Below are positions 23,407 through 34,720 of a stretch of DNA of 64,000 nt, one piece after another; positions within the stretch are counted from its first letter, which is position 1, and each line of letters starts with the position of its first letter. Made by a program: the position numbers and the translations under genes. The notes beneath the pieces are model-generated. The model worked only from the letters and a program-made list of their open reading frames with translations, was not told where the DNA came from and ran no database searches. Source of the stretch: Synaphobranchus kaupii (lineage: Eukaryota > Chordata > Actinopteri > Anguilliformes > Synaphobranchidae); contig CM056383.1 in the NCBI GenBank assembly GCA_029718625.1, positions 19,569,930-19,633,929 on the forward strand, given 5' to 3'.

Positions 23407-23483
23407 GAAGAAGAAGAAGAAGAAGAAGAAGAAGAAGAAGAAGAAGAAGAAGAAGAAGAAGAAGAAGAAGAAGAAGAAAAAAA
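23407..23483. repeat. (GAA)n microsatellite, about 24 units
   Basis: Purine-pure GAA tract ending in an A run. The poly-Phe frame on the other strand is an artefact. Confidence 0.95.
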
Positions 23484-26400
23484 GCTGATGGAAAACTATA
23501 TTGTGGGATAGTAAAATAATAAAGACGATGACTATGTGTGACAAAACTAAACATGCAACAAAACTAAACATGAATGTTGCAAATTGCTGCTAGTGGTTGG
23601 CGACAATCCATATTATTAAAGTCTCATATCCTTCCACACAGTAAACCAGCCCAACGAGGCTGGACTTAAATCCAAACTGCCGTGTTTAAATTGACCTCTT
23701 CTCAGAACTGGGAGCTAATTTTGCCGTTGCACCGCAGAATTTAAGGCTTGCTCCAGGAAATATCAAGTCCCCTTAGCTATGCTCAGAGATGGAATCAGTT
23801 ATCTTGAAAGTGGTATGGCAGAGATCCCTGACCCAAACCCACCTGTACACAGACAAAATGCTTACTATCTTTGAACCTTACATTTAACTTACTTGACTGC
23901 TGTGGAGCACACTACAATACATCACATACATTATTTAATCTGATATACGTATTTCATTGATTCAACCATGTTTTTTTAATTCTGAAAGCTTAGCTTAGAG
24001 GCCTCTATTGTTTATAACGCCACTATGCGATTTAGATGTTTGTGTATTATATATGTTTAGCCTAACATACAGTATATAATGCGGAAAATGTTATGCAATT
24101 TTTTTTCCCGAATGCCTTGTGTCTTGACACAATGAGGTTTGCCTATGAGGTATGCCAATTAGCTGTCTCTGTTCACATAATTTTTGTTCACATGGTTTTC
24201 CTGGTGTGCCCAAGGTAACATACCAAAGATCCTATGCTTGGTAATTTAACAGACCAAGATTAAACATTATCCCATATGAGCATTCCTTTAGATATGAGAT
24301 ACGATTAAAACATGCGACTGCCACTGCATGGCATTCCAGTGTTGACCCACCCAGATGCTGCGGCTCGCAGTACTTACAGCCTTGCATATTTTGAAAACCA
24401 CATGCATGCGCTGTCACGCTGCGGCCCACTTATAAGTATAAACAACACTGCAAGATAACTGCTAAGATACAATTTCTTGTGCTTGATTTGAAAGTTACTG
24501 CAGTGTTTATATTTTTAGAAAACTGCTTCATTTAATTACATGTTTTTTTATTTGTTTATACTACTTTTAACATGTGAGAGTTTCATGCTTCCTGCAATAA
24601 TGAGGCTTCTTTCTCGGTAAGCAGGTTCAGATGTTAATGCAATGAATCACCGAATGCAATTGGCCAGTGTATATCTGGTAGTATATAAGGCCTGCCTGTA
24701 AACTTCACACAGATCTCCATTCTTTAAGATGAGTTAAATGTTGTAAAATATTAGTGCCATGTGAAAATGGCTATTCGCCGAACAAATTAGAATGTGATAT
24801 TGCATGTGATAACAATTTACTGTTATTAATTGTAATTGTGTACATTTGTTGCTGTATGTTTCATGTCTGTTGGAGACCAAGGACCACAATGGAAATAAGT
24901 TTGCAACTTTTTTGTGCTATCATTGATATTTCTAAGATGCATGTATTATGTACTATGTATTTTTTTAAATTGTCAAATAAACTAAACTAAATAATTGTCA
25001 AATAAACTAAACTAAATGATAAATAAAATAAAAGTGGTAAAAGTCATGTAAGCAGTTGAAATAAAAATTCAAGGTTCTTAACTGTGTGATAAAATTTGAT
25101 CATGGTCAGGGTAATAGTCTCTACTGTCGTTGGTTGATGATGCATTGTGAAAACATGACGAAAAAAAGATAACTTTAGTTGTCATGGATTTGGCTTTAAG
25201 AACAAATTAAATATGTAAAACATAATTCTCCCACATAATTGTCCATAACCCCAGATATGCTGTCGGATGTTTTTATCAGTTCTTTAACTTTGATTTTATG
25301 CAAAGCAGTGGTGTGCAGCAATACAGTATTTCTGTCAAACCTGTCTAGCAGTGGGAATTGCCTCACTGTTTATAACAAGCTTGCTTAAAAATGAAAATAA
25401 TTTGGGATTACCTACTTTTTTCTGTGGAATATTTGAATTTGAGAACACATCTGTTAAATCTTGAATGACATCCACCACTCAAAAATGTCTTTGTTCCTGT
25501 TGACAGATGATTCATCCTCTGGGTTTATTTAATTTGTGTGTAGTGCACCAGGCGAATACTGACATGCTTTTTCACAGTTTGTGCTTCCATGTTCACTGTC
25601 GGTCCTTGTCTCCTTTCACTCTCCCCATATTAGGTCAACTAATTATGTCACAATTAGCCACTCAGTTGTACAATTACTCAATCGACTGTGTAGTTCAAGT
25701 GCTAAAAGGGAACCTGGAGGATAATACCTGTGGGTCACATGATCGAGGCAAACTGGTACCCCTGTCTATACGAGGTAAGGGAATCCATTGGTGGCTTTTG
25801 CAAACTCTATTCCAAATCCTGCTACATTATTATACATTATAACTCTCTCTGTGAGGAATTGTTTTTCTTGTCACTGACTTTTAAGTATACTTCCAGATCA
25901 GCTTGATGTAGCTTTAATGGTCTGCTTTATTAATAAAAATAATTAACATTAAATTTAAATGAAAAAAGGCCCAAGTCTCTATTCATGAATAATCAGTTTA
26001 AAAAATGTAGTTTGTCTCATACACACATTAAAATATACACACAAGACATGCATAGACAATATGAGATAGGCAATACTTATTAATGATTTATTTGTTTTAA
26101 GTCAACAGAAATACACTTTCCCTGATGGATCTTGTACTTAATGTGTAAATACTTATGAAAGCATTGTATGGTAATGGTAATGTGATCATGGTGAGCAATT
26201 TATAAATTCAAACGTATTTTCTTTGAATAATCAAAAGTAAGATAACCCAGTTGCTGGGAATATAATTTAGGTCTATTTGCTTTGGTGAATAACAGGCCGT
26301 TGTGCGTAACTCATACAACAGGTCATGACCAATTTTTTTCTTACCTACGAGTAAATTCAAAATAAGAGAAAAATGGTGAATGCCATAAAATCACTTAAAC

Positions 26401-28170
26401 CATTCTTACCTGCCACATAAGAACAAATTTATGCATACGAGCATTTCTTGCATGAGGCCCATTGTCTCCATGAATATTCTTGCCTTTTATTATTATTATT
26501 TATTATTATTATTAAATATTCATAGGTATTCCCAGTATGTTTTGGCATATTTTAAATTGCAAAAAGGTTCAATTTGCTCCTCCAAATGTCCATTTATGGT
26601 ACCATGCCCTTCTATTGTGACTATTTGGCCATTTTAAAAAAATCTATTTGCCTGATCATTTCATTTGCACGTGCCATACGAGCAACTGATACACATACGT
26701 ATTATTCACCTGATTTGAGTGAAAACCAAACACAGACACAGACACACACAAAACACACTTTACTGAATTATAGTGCTGTTTTTCTGCATGAATAGCTTGA
26801 ACTTAAAAAGTCAGAATCCAATATTTAGCTTGAAACGCTTTTTAAAGGAGCTGGGCTATAATTGCCTGGGATCAGCGCAATCCTCTTTCTTGCAATATAT
26901 ATATATATATATTGGTGCAGTTCCATAAAAAGTACCTTCTTTTAAGTCTTCTGGGATATTCCCCTGTGTTTAAACAGTCTAACAACAGCCTGTGACTCAT
27001 CTGAACTGAACATTATTAATTATGGAATTATTACAATGTGAAGAAAATCTCCCTAAAACCCAGCCATACATATAATGGGTGCCTTAGCAACAGGGTTAAA
27101 TATCACCAGTGATATAACATTAAGTTACTTCAGAGCCGGGGGCCAAATGTTGCTATGGTTACAGCTGTCTGCCGCCACTACACACCCCTGTGTATTTCTG
27201 TCACGTTATGTCATGCGTGGGAAGGGCCATTGTGACAGAAAGACATTTTTTCAGTACATATGAGCTATGTAAATCTTGTTATGTCCTGTTTACAGTCTCA
27301 CCCTGATAAAGACCTGTCTCATTTGCGCTGTGTCACATTTTTTGGCTCTAAGAAAGGAGTAGGGAACCCCCGGAGAGCCATATTTGTTTCAATATTTCAA
27401 TATTCTCACACCAACTTGCATTTTTAATTAGTAATAAATATAGGCCAACCATATAAGTGATGAGATATTTTGCTAAATTTATTGATAAGCACATGAACAG
27501 GTGAAAAAAAAAATTCTGTGTGTCTATTGCTACTGGGATGTAATATATACGTGAACCTATGTTTGTTTACAGCTAATTAGCTAGCTGAGCCGGGGTAATT
27601 CGTAACAACAAAAGCCTGCATATACACTGGTTCACCAGGAATAGTGTCCCCCACCCCAGCTTTAAAGTAGCAGGGCTAGGAAAGCTTTCCTAGTGTCCAG
27701 TGCAGTGGTGCCACATGTGACCAGTGTCAGAATAGATTTTTTTTCTGAGGTACTAGTGACACTGATGTCTTTCAAACACAGTTTTAGCTCTACACGTTAT
27801 ATCAATGGGAGAGCTTAAGGTGGGTTGTAAGTTGAAATTATTTACTTCATGGTTATAATGTTTAAGACATTTATCCTGTAAATTCACACCAGTCATTTCA
27901 AAAACCGATCGGTTTCATTCATTGCATTAGTTGTGCAAATTCAGGTGTGTCTACAATCATTTTGATATAAAGCAGAAAAAAAATTATTCGACAGGCTACA
28001 ATTAATTAAGGTGTGGGCTGCAGGAAATGGATTCTCTTATGTATTTATTTCTTATCATAATACTGATTGTTATTTTTTACTGTGACGCATACACAAAATA
28101 CATGATACATGATACTAACTAGCTACGCAGTAGGCTACATGCTGTCACCACCATTCATCGTTGGAAAATA
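23484..28170. other. Non-coding stretch with minor simple repeats
   Basis: Contains a duplicated ~24-bp unit (24969-25017, core gtcaaataaactaaactaaa), (TTA)n at 26487-26513 and (TA)n at 26893-26912. Frames up to 111 codons (25507-25842) have no recognisable domain. No exon that I can support. Confidence 0.4.
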
Positions 28171-28313
28171 CACTATATGGCCAAAAGTATCTGGACATCC
28201 CTTGGTCTGGGGCTGTTTTTAATGGTTTGGGCTAGACCCCTTAGTTTTAGTGAAGGCCAATAGTAATGCTACAGCAGCAACTGTTTGGGGAAGGCCCTTT
28301 ACTGTTTCAGACT
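28171..28313 (+). mobile_element. Tc1/mariner-like fragment
   Basis: A TA-preceded terminal motif cactatatggccaaaagtat is followed by a decayed transposase stretch reading WGCF...WFGLDPL and GRPFTVS across stops. The middle and the other terminus are missing, so it is an internally deleted, dead copy. Confidence 0.6.
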
Positions 28314-28490
28314 GACAATCAACTGTCTTTTTAATGATTCAGCACAAAACACAGACCAAAGAGGGAAGATTTTGGTGTAAACTACAGAAAATATGTCTTG
28401 CAATAAGAACAAATATCAGCTCTGCACTTTGTTGTTATGTAAATAAAACATTGCTGGTGAAAAATAGCTCAGTAAAATAATCTTCTCCTC
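28314..28490. repeat. Direct duplication, copy A
   Basis: Shares caatcaactgtctttttaa, gggaagattttggtgtaaac and aacattgctggtgaaaaata blocks with 29033-29348 at high identity. Confidence 0.85.
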
Positions 28491-28734
28491 ATTTGTCAAA
28501 GAGGCTAGTAATGAAAAGCTGATCTTCATTATGGTGAACGGTGTGAACTGTCCAGTTTTATCGTTTTTGAAAGGTAGCAGTTGGATTGTTCTGTCTTTAA
28601 ACAGTGTGGAGGCTTGGAGTGATGTACACTTGTTCAGTGGATATTAGTAAAGATGTTCTGAAAAGTAGAATTGGAATTTGATTTGTGCTCAAAACAGGGT
28701 TGTTTCCCCCAGATATCTACACTGAGGTGTTTCT

Positions 28735-28950
28735 GGAGTGTTGCTAGATGCATGAATTATTCCCCCTGAAAATAATTCAAAAAATCCCCATACAAAAGTC
28801 CAATACAATTTTCTTACAATTTTCCCCCATGCCTCCTTTTAAAATCCCCCATCTGTCATTGACTCCCGTACATTTTTTCTTTAAAACCTCCCCATATGAA
28901 TTTTTAAAACACCGTACATTAAGGGTAAAATCCCCCACTCTGGCAACTCT
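28735..28950. mobile_element. Possible short TIR element
   Basis: The ends agtgttgctaga and tctggcaactct are near inverted repeats, and gatatctac occurs on both sides (28712 and 28952). No coding capacity. The inverted ends are short and imperfect, so this is tentative. Confidence 0.3.
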
Positions 28951-29012
28951 GGATATCTACCATTGGACATAACAGGGCGGGTCTAAAGGCCACTGCCATG
29001 GGCAGATTATGA

Positions 29013-29033
29013 GGGGGGGGGGGGGGGGGGGGG
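29013..29033. repeat. Poly-G run of 21
   Basis: Uninterrupted G homopolymer located exactly at the start of duplicated copy B. Confidence 0.9.
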
Positions 29034-29348
29034 TCAATCAACTGTCTTTTTAATGATTCAGCACAAAACACATCGAAAAGAGGGAAGATTTTGGTGTAAA
29101 CTACAGAAAATATTAAATATGTTTTGCAATGAGAACAAATATCAGCTCTGCACTTTGTTGTTTTCTCAGTGTGAGAACAAAAATGGAAGCCACTATTGTT
29201 AGCAGACATAGCACAACAAGATCCCCTGGGAACTTGATGTAACCAAGAATTCAGGATTCTGTAAAGTTGCATCTATGATTTATATAATTTAAATATGTAA
29301 ATAAAACATTGCTGGTGAAAAATAGCTCAGTAAAATGATCTTCTCCTA
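29034..29348. repeat. Direct duplication, copy B, with a 131-bp insertion
   Basis: Matches copy A but carries an extra segment (about 29163-29294) between ctttgttgtt and atgtaaataaaac, and a small ttaaatat insertion earlier. Copy A lacks both. Confidence 0.8.
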
Positions 29349-30030
29349 GAATGCACTGGACCGGATGGACAGAGGACTGGCTGGAAGTGAATGGATTGCC
29401 TGTACAGAGAATACATCCTTTGCTCATGTAGTAGAGATATGGAACATCACAAACTGTGGTCACAGTGGGGTGTCCACTGGTTTACACTTCTGGAAGTGTA
29501 AAGTAACAGTCAATCTTTATCCATAACAACCAGAACATAAATGAGCCTGTAGTTAAAGAATAAAGCAACAAAATTAAATAAAAACACTGACAACAGCAGA
29601 TTTTAAACCTTTAACAGCAGGTCAACGGCAGAATTAGAAAAATAAATTGTGTTCATTCAACCAAAGTGAAACAGAAAATGTTCCAGATAACTCTTTATAA
29701 AAGATTGCGCCCTTTGGGTAAAACTATTCACCCTGCAGACCTTGAACATTTAAACCTTGATGACTGTGAATCCAGAATGGAAAATGTTTGCCATAGAGAA
29801 GGCGTATGAAAGAAAAGTGGTAATGTTGATTTTCACTTTCATGTGCCTGAAGGTTGTAATGTAAATCAGCTGCTGATATGTTGACTGACAGACTGAGTGC
29901 TCGACTGAAGAGCCTGAGGTAACGCTCTTGAGGTCAACGAGTTTGGTTCAGTTTAGCTTGCCTTGGGTGTGAGCTGTTTGTTTATTGCATTGCATTTAAA
30001 TGATCTGTAGTTAGTCATTTAACCCTACCA

Positions 30031-30298
30031 AAAATGAACTATAGTATTGCTATAGTTATCTTCTAGAAAACTATAAGAATATTATAGTTTTTTTCGCCCA
30101 CTATAATAATGCTATAGTAATTGTCACTATAGTACAATAGTATCACTATAGTATTTTCACCCCCTATAATAATTATTTAGTATTTATCCCTATAGGACAA
30201 TAGTATGACTATAGTGTGTATGAAAGAACTAGAGTAATACTATAGTATTTGTATAGTATATGCTGTCGACATACTATAGTTTTACTATAGTTCATTTT
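30031..30298. mobile_element. CTATAG-rich MITE with inverted ends
   Basis: Left end aaaatgaactatagta and right end tactatag...ttcatttt are inverted repeats. In between, the palindromic hexamer CTATAG occurs many times, so the whole 268 bp is dense in self-complementary sequence. No coding capacity. Superfamily unknown; a TA-rich target makes the duplication hard to call. Confidence 0.65.
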
Positions 30299-30992
30299 CG
30301 TAAAACCTGTTGAGCGTTGCATGTTTTGTATGATGTGGCTAAATGAAAAAAGATAAACAAGTGATTCGATTGTGGTGCTATAAAGAAACAAAAGAAAAAT
30401 TATTTAAAGCGATGAATATACAGTAGATCCCTTTACTGGCTAATGTTTCAGTGATCTTGTTTTCTATGATTAAGGGTGTATCATATGCATACGCCACTCT
30501 TCTGTTAAATATAAATGCAATGCAATGCAATCTGAGTCGTGGATTTTGCAGTCTTGAGCTGGAAAGTCATTGTGACAGTGCTGAAGTGTGTACTAGTGCA
30601 TTTTGGAGGATGATGAGATGAAAGGAGAAGGCAGAAACTGTACAGAGAAAAGACTGATGTCAGGGAGCAGAGGATGGAAGGAGGGAGGGAGAGGGGGACA
30701 TTTATGTTTGCCCATCAGATGAGACATTTGCTGTAATGGCCAGAGCCACTCCCTTCTGCAGCTACCTATAGGGAATGATGGCTCTGAAGGTGAGCACAAG
30801 TCTCTGGATGAGAAAGTAGGAAACAACAAATTAATTCACAAATAAACACTAACCTGTGCATCATCAGAGATAATAATGATAATGGTGATTAAACAATTCA
30901 TTACATTGCAAGAATGCCTTGGTTATGCTGAACAAATATCACTGAATTGTGTTACTTGCTTCCAAAATACATAACAATAGTTCATATTACAG

Positions 30993-31140
30993 TACTGTGC
31001 AAAAGTCTTAGGCACAGATGTTTTTTTTGTCTTCTGCATTAGCGTGTCAGTAAAAAAGAGCAAACTTTAGATTTCCAAACATGAATTTTCTTTAAAAAAT
31101 TAATTTAAATTTTTTACATATGCCTAAGACTAGCACAGTA
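30993..31140. mobile_element. Mariner-like MITE, 148 bp
   Basis: TIRs tactgtgcaaaagtcttagg at the left and cctaagactagcacagta at the right are inverted copies with a small internal difference, each bounded by TA, the Tc1/mariner target. The interior is AT-rich without coding sequence. Confidence 0.75.
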
Positions 31141-32690
31141 GGCTATGTACCTAAAAGAGACAGGTGTTGCTGTAAAATGTAACTTTTTATGTTAATAAAA
31201 TAAATCAATGTTAGCATTTATTTTTGCTGTTTTCTGGCTTGTCTGGAAAGTACGGTCATAACTCAGATGAACACATATACATTATTACAAAAATCCAGCT
31301 TGTCAGTGGCCAGACTCAGAACATGAAAGATGTTTTTGGCTTCTGCCGAGGTCTGCGCCCGTCTCTGCCACACACATCATTTACTCACACACACAAAAAA
31401 GTCCCAGGGCCCACCCTGATGAATGCAGCGATTCAGAAGGGAGGGTGTGTGATCGGTGGGGTCTGGGGTCTGTGTGTGCGAGCGCGGCCCCTTTTACCCC
31501 GTGCCATTGAAGGCCTCCTCTGTTCTCCAGCCCCCGGGCCTCTCCCCGGCTCTCCCTGCCGCTTCCTGTGCCCTGAGCACGCTCAGACGCTGGCCCCTGC
31601 TCCACACTGGCTGCATTCACGGCACTCTGCCACTCCGCATTACCCTAACCTGCAGTGTTTACTGCGCGAGGCCCCTGCGCTCGGTACGCTTTGAAGTTTC
31701 CCCTCTCTCACAGCTGTACCTCTGCCGCCCCCCACCCTCCGGCAACCAGGGCAGCTGGCAGGGGCAAAGAGTTCTGTAAAGAGGTAGCCTCAACTCCAGA
31801 AACTCTCTCCTTCTACGTATTTGGAAAGTGATGTCACAATTCCCGAGACTGAATTCCTGCAATCGGATTGGTTCTAGCGAGTTTCAGCCATCTTTATGTT
31901 ATATACCTCAACAGTTCGGTCGACTTGAATCTCCACCTCCAATTGGAGCTCCATCTACATATGCCCATGATTCTTCAGCGGAAGCAACTGACCTTTTATT
32001 AGCAGAGCACATCTCTAAGATGTTATCGTATCTCATGCCAGAGTGTCATCCTGGTCAGGTTCATTGTTGTAAAGCTATGAGTCTCGTAAAGATGTTGGCC
32101 AAACAGCATCAACAAGTAATGAACAGACGTCCTCCAATCATAAAACACTTTAGATAAACAGTTAGAAAACAATGTGCATATACATAAACCAATAATAACT
32201 CATATAAGAAAACCCTAAAACTAGTTGCCATATTTTCTCATAGGAAAGAAATTCCCAAAGAAACCCTTTAATTTTGCTGCTAAAATAATTTAGCAAAATG
32301 TGTATAATCATTTTACATGATTTGTGGTAAAATGATTTTTGTGTGCATAGAGATATGGGTGGGATGGTGGGATTTCGGAAGTGTCTACAACGCTTAGGTC
32401 ACGTTAGATCAGAGGGTGCGTTCCACATCAGACTCACAGAGTGAATGGCGATTACATCAGGCACAGCCAAACTCCGCCCACCATGAGAACCACACCTATG
32501 CATCATTATTCCAGAGCCACTATACCTCACTGCCGTCTCATCCCAAAATAATCTTTATAGTGGGAAAATTATTTTGTGCAATGCTTGCCTAATCCACTCT
32601 GTCAAGTATGCTCTTGATATGTGATTATAGGCCCTTGGCAGGAAGCCATGGAATAAGATCATGGGGCTTATGTCTAATTTCTTACTTACT
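31141..32690. other. Unique sequence with CpG-rich patch, no supported gene
   Basis: Between 31320 and 31800 the DNA is GC-rich with several overlapping frames on both strands (up to 156 codons), none with a recognisable domain. A 109-codon frame at 31828-32157 is also unassigned. An unannotated exon is possible but not supported. Confidence 0.3.
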
Positions 32691-32974
32691 GGGCTCTATT
32701 CGCAGTCAATGGCGCAGTCAGTGGGGCAGACAGTGCATGGGTGCACTGGGCATGGCTACTGAATTTAGACGTTTTCGTGACCAGAGGCGAGGAGCGTACA
32801 GCTCAGGCGCGCGGCGCAGGTGGAAAATGGACTTGATTAGGCTGAATATTTATCGGCGGGTTTGTTGCAGCTGAATTCAAGCTTAGCTAATCAAATGACC
32901 TCTTTTCATTACCATTACGAGCCGTGCACTTTGCGCCCCAGCGTACTGCCAATTTCCCATGGTCTACCACTGCA

Positions 32975-33241
32975 ATGGAAGACAAGGATATACTCATCAG
33001 AAGAAACTTCACCCAAGAGGAAACTGACGTTCTTGTGCGGGAGGTGCAGAGTCATCGTGGAAGAACCTATGGCATCTCAAGCTGACTATCAAGAGCAGAT
33101 AATGTGAAATTAGCTTGGGAGGAGATAAATAATTTTGTTAATGCATGTAGCTGTGGTCCTATGATAGCCGTTGCCCAATGTAGGAAACAGTTCAATGACA
33201 TTAGGCCGAGGAGCCAAACACAAGCTGCTGAAGATATTCAG
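32975..33241 (+). pseudogene. Harbinger-type Myb/SANT-like protein relic
   Basis: From an ATG at 32975 the frame reads RNFTQEETDVLVREV, a typical start of the Myb/SANT-like DNA-binding domain encoded by PIF/Harbinger transposons and related host genes such as naif1. It hits a stop near 33083. A shifted frame resumes with KLAWEEINNFVNAC and CRKQFNDIR, the second and third helices. About 285 bases upstream the motif gggctctattcgcagtcaat (32692) may be the element's terminus. No transposase was found. It is a frameshifted remnant, not a functional gene. Confidence 0.55.
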
Positions 33242-33698
33242 TCAAATAATTAACATTAGAACAGCCAGGATTAGTTGTTTAACCTACCTTCTTAAATTTT
33301 ATGTTGGGTGAAGGGAGCACGAAATTGACACAAAGCTGGTCCGTTGAAATCTGAAGTGAAAGAGGGTATATGTTTGGGCCGGGGGTGTGCAACGTGATCG
33401 ATTGACAGCACACTAGCTTGTTTATGTTGTTGGGTGAAAGCATTGTGTAACAATTGACCCCATATCGCAACAGACCCCACCTTCCCTTCAGACTAGTAAA
33501 TGATTCTCATTTTACCATTTGTTTGCAGCTAAATTTGAGAGTAAATATTTAAGCCTCCGATATAATTAGAGAAGGATCAGAGTTTCGAATTTTACTCCTA
33601 AAGTGATGTATTTTCATAATCTTGGATGACAAAATGCCATTACATTGCCCACTGGCACTGAAACATTGATGTGAGATTAGATACAGTATTATAACCGG

Positions 33699-34035
33699 TG
33701 TTGCCAACTTTTTCCCCATGGAAAGTAGCAAACGCATGCTCAAAAAGTTGCTCGAAGTCACTAATTGATGTAATATGCTAATGTACATATTTATGACATA
33801 ATCACATACTCATTTGCATATGAACATGGGTGTCTCACTGGCGGATGGTGAAACCCTTGCTTCTCTATCTGCATTCACTAACCAGCTGCTGTTATGTGAG
33901 CTGTAGAGTGATAGCGAGCACAGGAAAGACTGCAGATCCACCGAGCAAGTGTTGGTGACTGTTTTCCAAGGAAGCTGATTCCAGGGGTCTGAAAAAGTTG
34001 CTAAATCTAGTGACATAGTTGCCAAGTTGGCAACA
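33699..34035. mobile_element. Non-autonomous TIR element
   Basis: The ends tgttgccaactt and aagttggcaaca are exact 12-bp inverted repeats about 337 bp apart. Aaaagttgct motifs sit near both ends. No coding content or clear target duplication. Confidence 0.55.
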
Positions 34036-34257
34036 ATGAGTATAATGTATCTGTCACAACAGTTATGTTACGTCATTGATAACTAGCTATCTAGCTTGTA
34101 CAGCATGAGTGAATTCCAGACCAACACAGTACGAAGTAAAGCCAATTCAAGCAAAATATTATAGATTGTCCAAAAGAAACACAGCCACTTTAGCATCGCT
34201 TTTGATGCATTAGTCAACACACCTCCTTTGTTTGTCATATAGAGCTAGCTAGCTAGT

Positions 34258-34720
34258 GCAGACCATAGACTGTATAAAAATATGGAGCCACTGTGACGTC
34301 ACCCATTGGTTTTCCACGGCCTCACAAAACTGAATTGAGGCTCCGGATGTCTTTTTCGCCGCCCGTTTGTACAAACTGCGTCTGCTCCGTGGAGCTGAAG
34401 AGGACTCAAACCTGTCCCTCTGATTGGTCCTGAACAAATGTTAATACCCTGTCCAAACGACACAATATTTAAAAAAAATCAGCACATGCAGAGGCATTAG
34501 ATGAAGAAAGGCACCTATTGCAATTACATTTTTTTGTGGGAAAAATTTATTGACTGAGTATTTTGACCACATTGCTGCCATTGACTTACATGTGAAAGAT
34601 CCTATATGGAGCCCATCGCAGTGGCGCTAGTGAGCAACGGCACAATTGCTGCTCCCAGCCCAACCAGGAAGTGAGCTTCACAACGAAAGCCCAGTCTTGG
34701 CCCCTTGGTGCAAACGTCAA
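34258..34720. repeat. Dispersed teleost-type repeat
   Basis: Begins with gaccatagactgtataaaa and continues through a gtgacgtcacccattggttt segment that I recognise as widely dispersed in teleost genomes. Ends are uncertain and the class is not assigned. Confidence 0.4.

Noticed and set aside
23338..23571. Poly-Phe minus-strand frame
   Set aside because: Translation of the GAA microsatellite.
31224..31694. 156-codon plus-strand frame in a GC-rich patch
   Set aside because: Overlapping frames on both strands, Pro/Leu/Ser bias, no recognised domain or splice borders.
31828..32157. 109-codon plus-strand frame
   Set aside because: No recognised domain or homologue; neither promoter nor exon borders are convincing.
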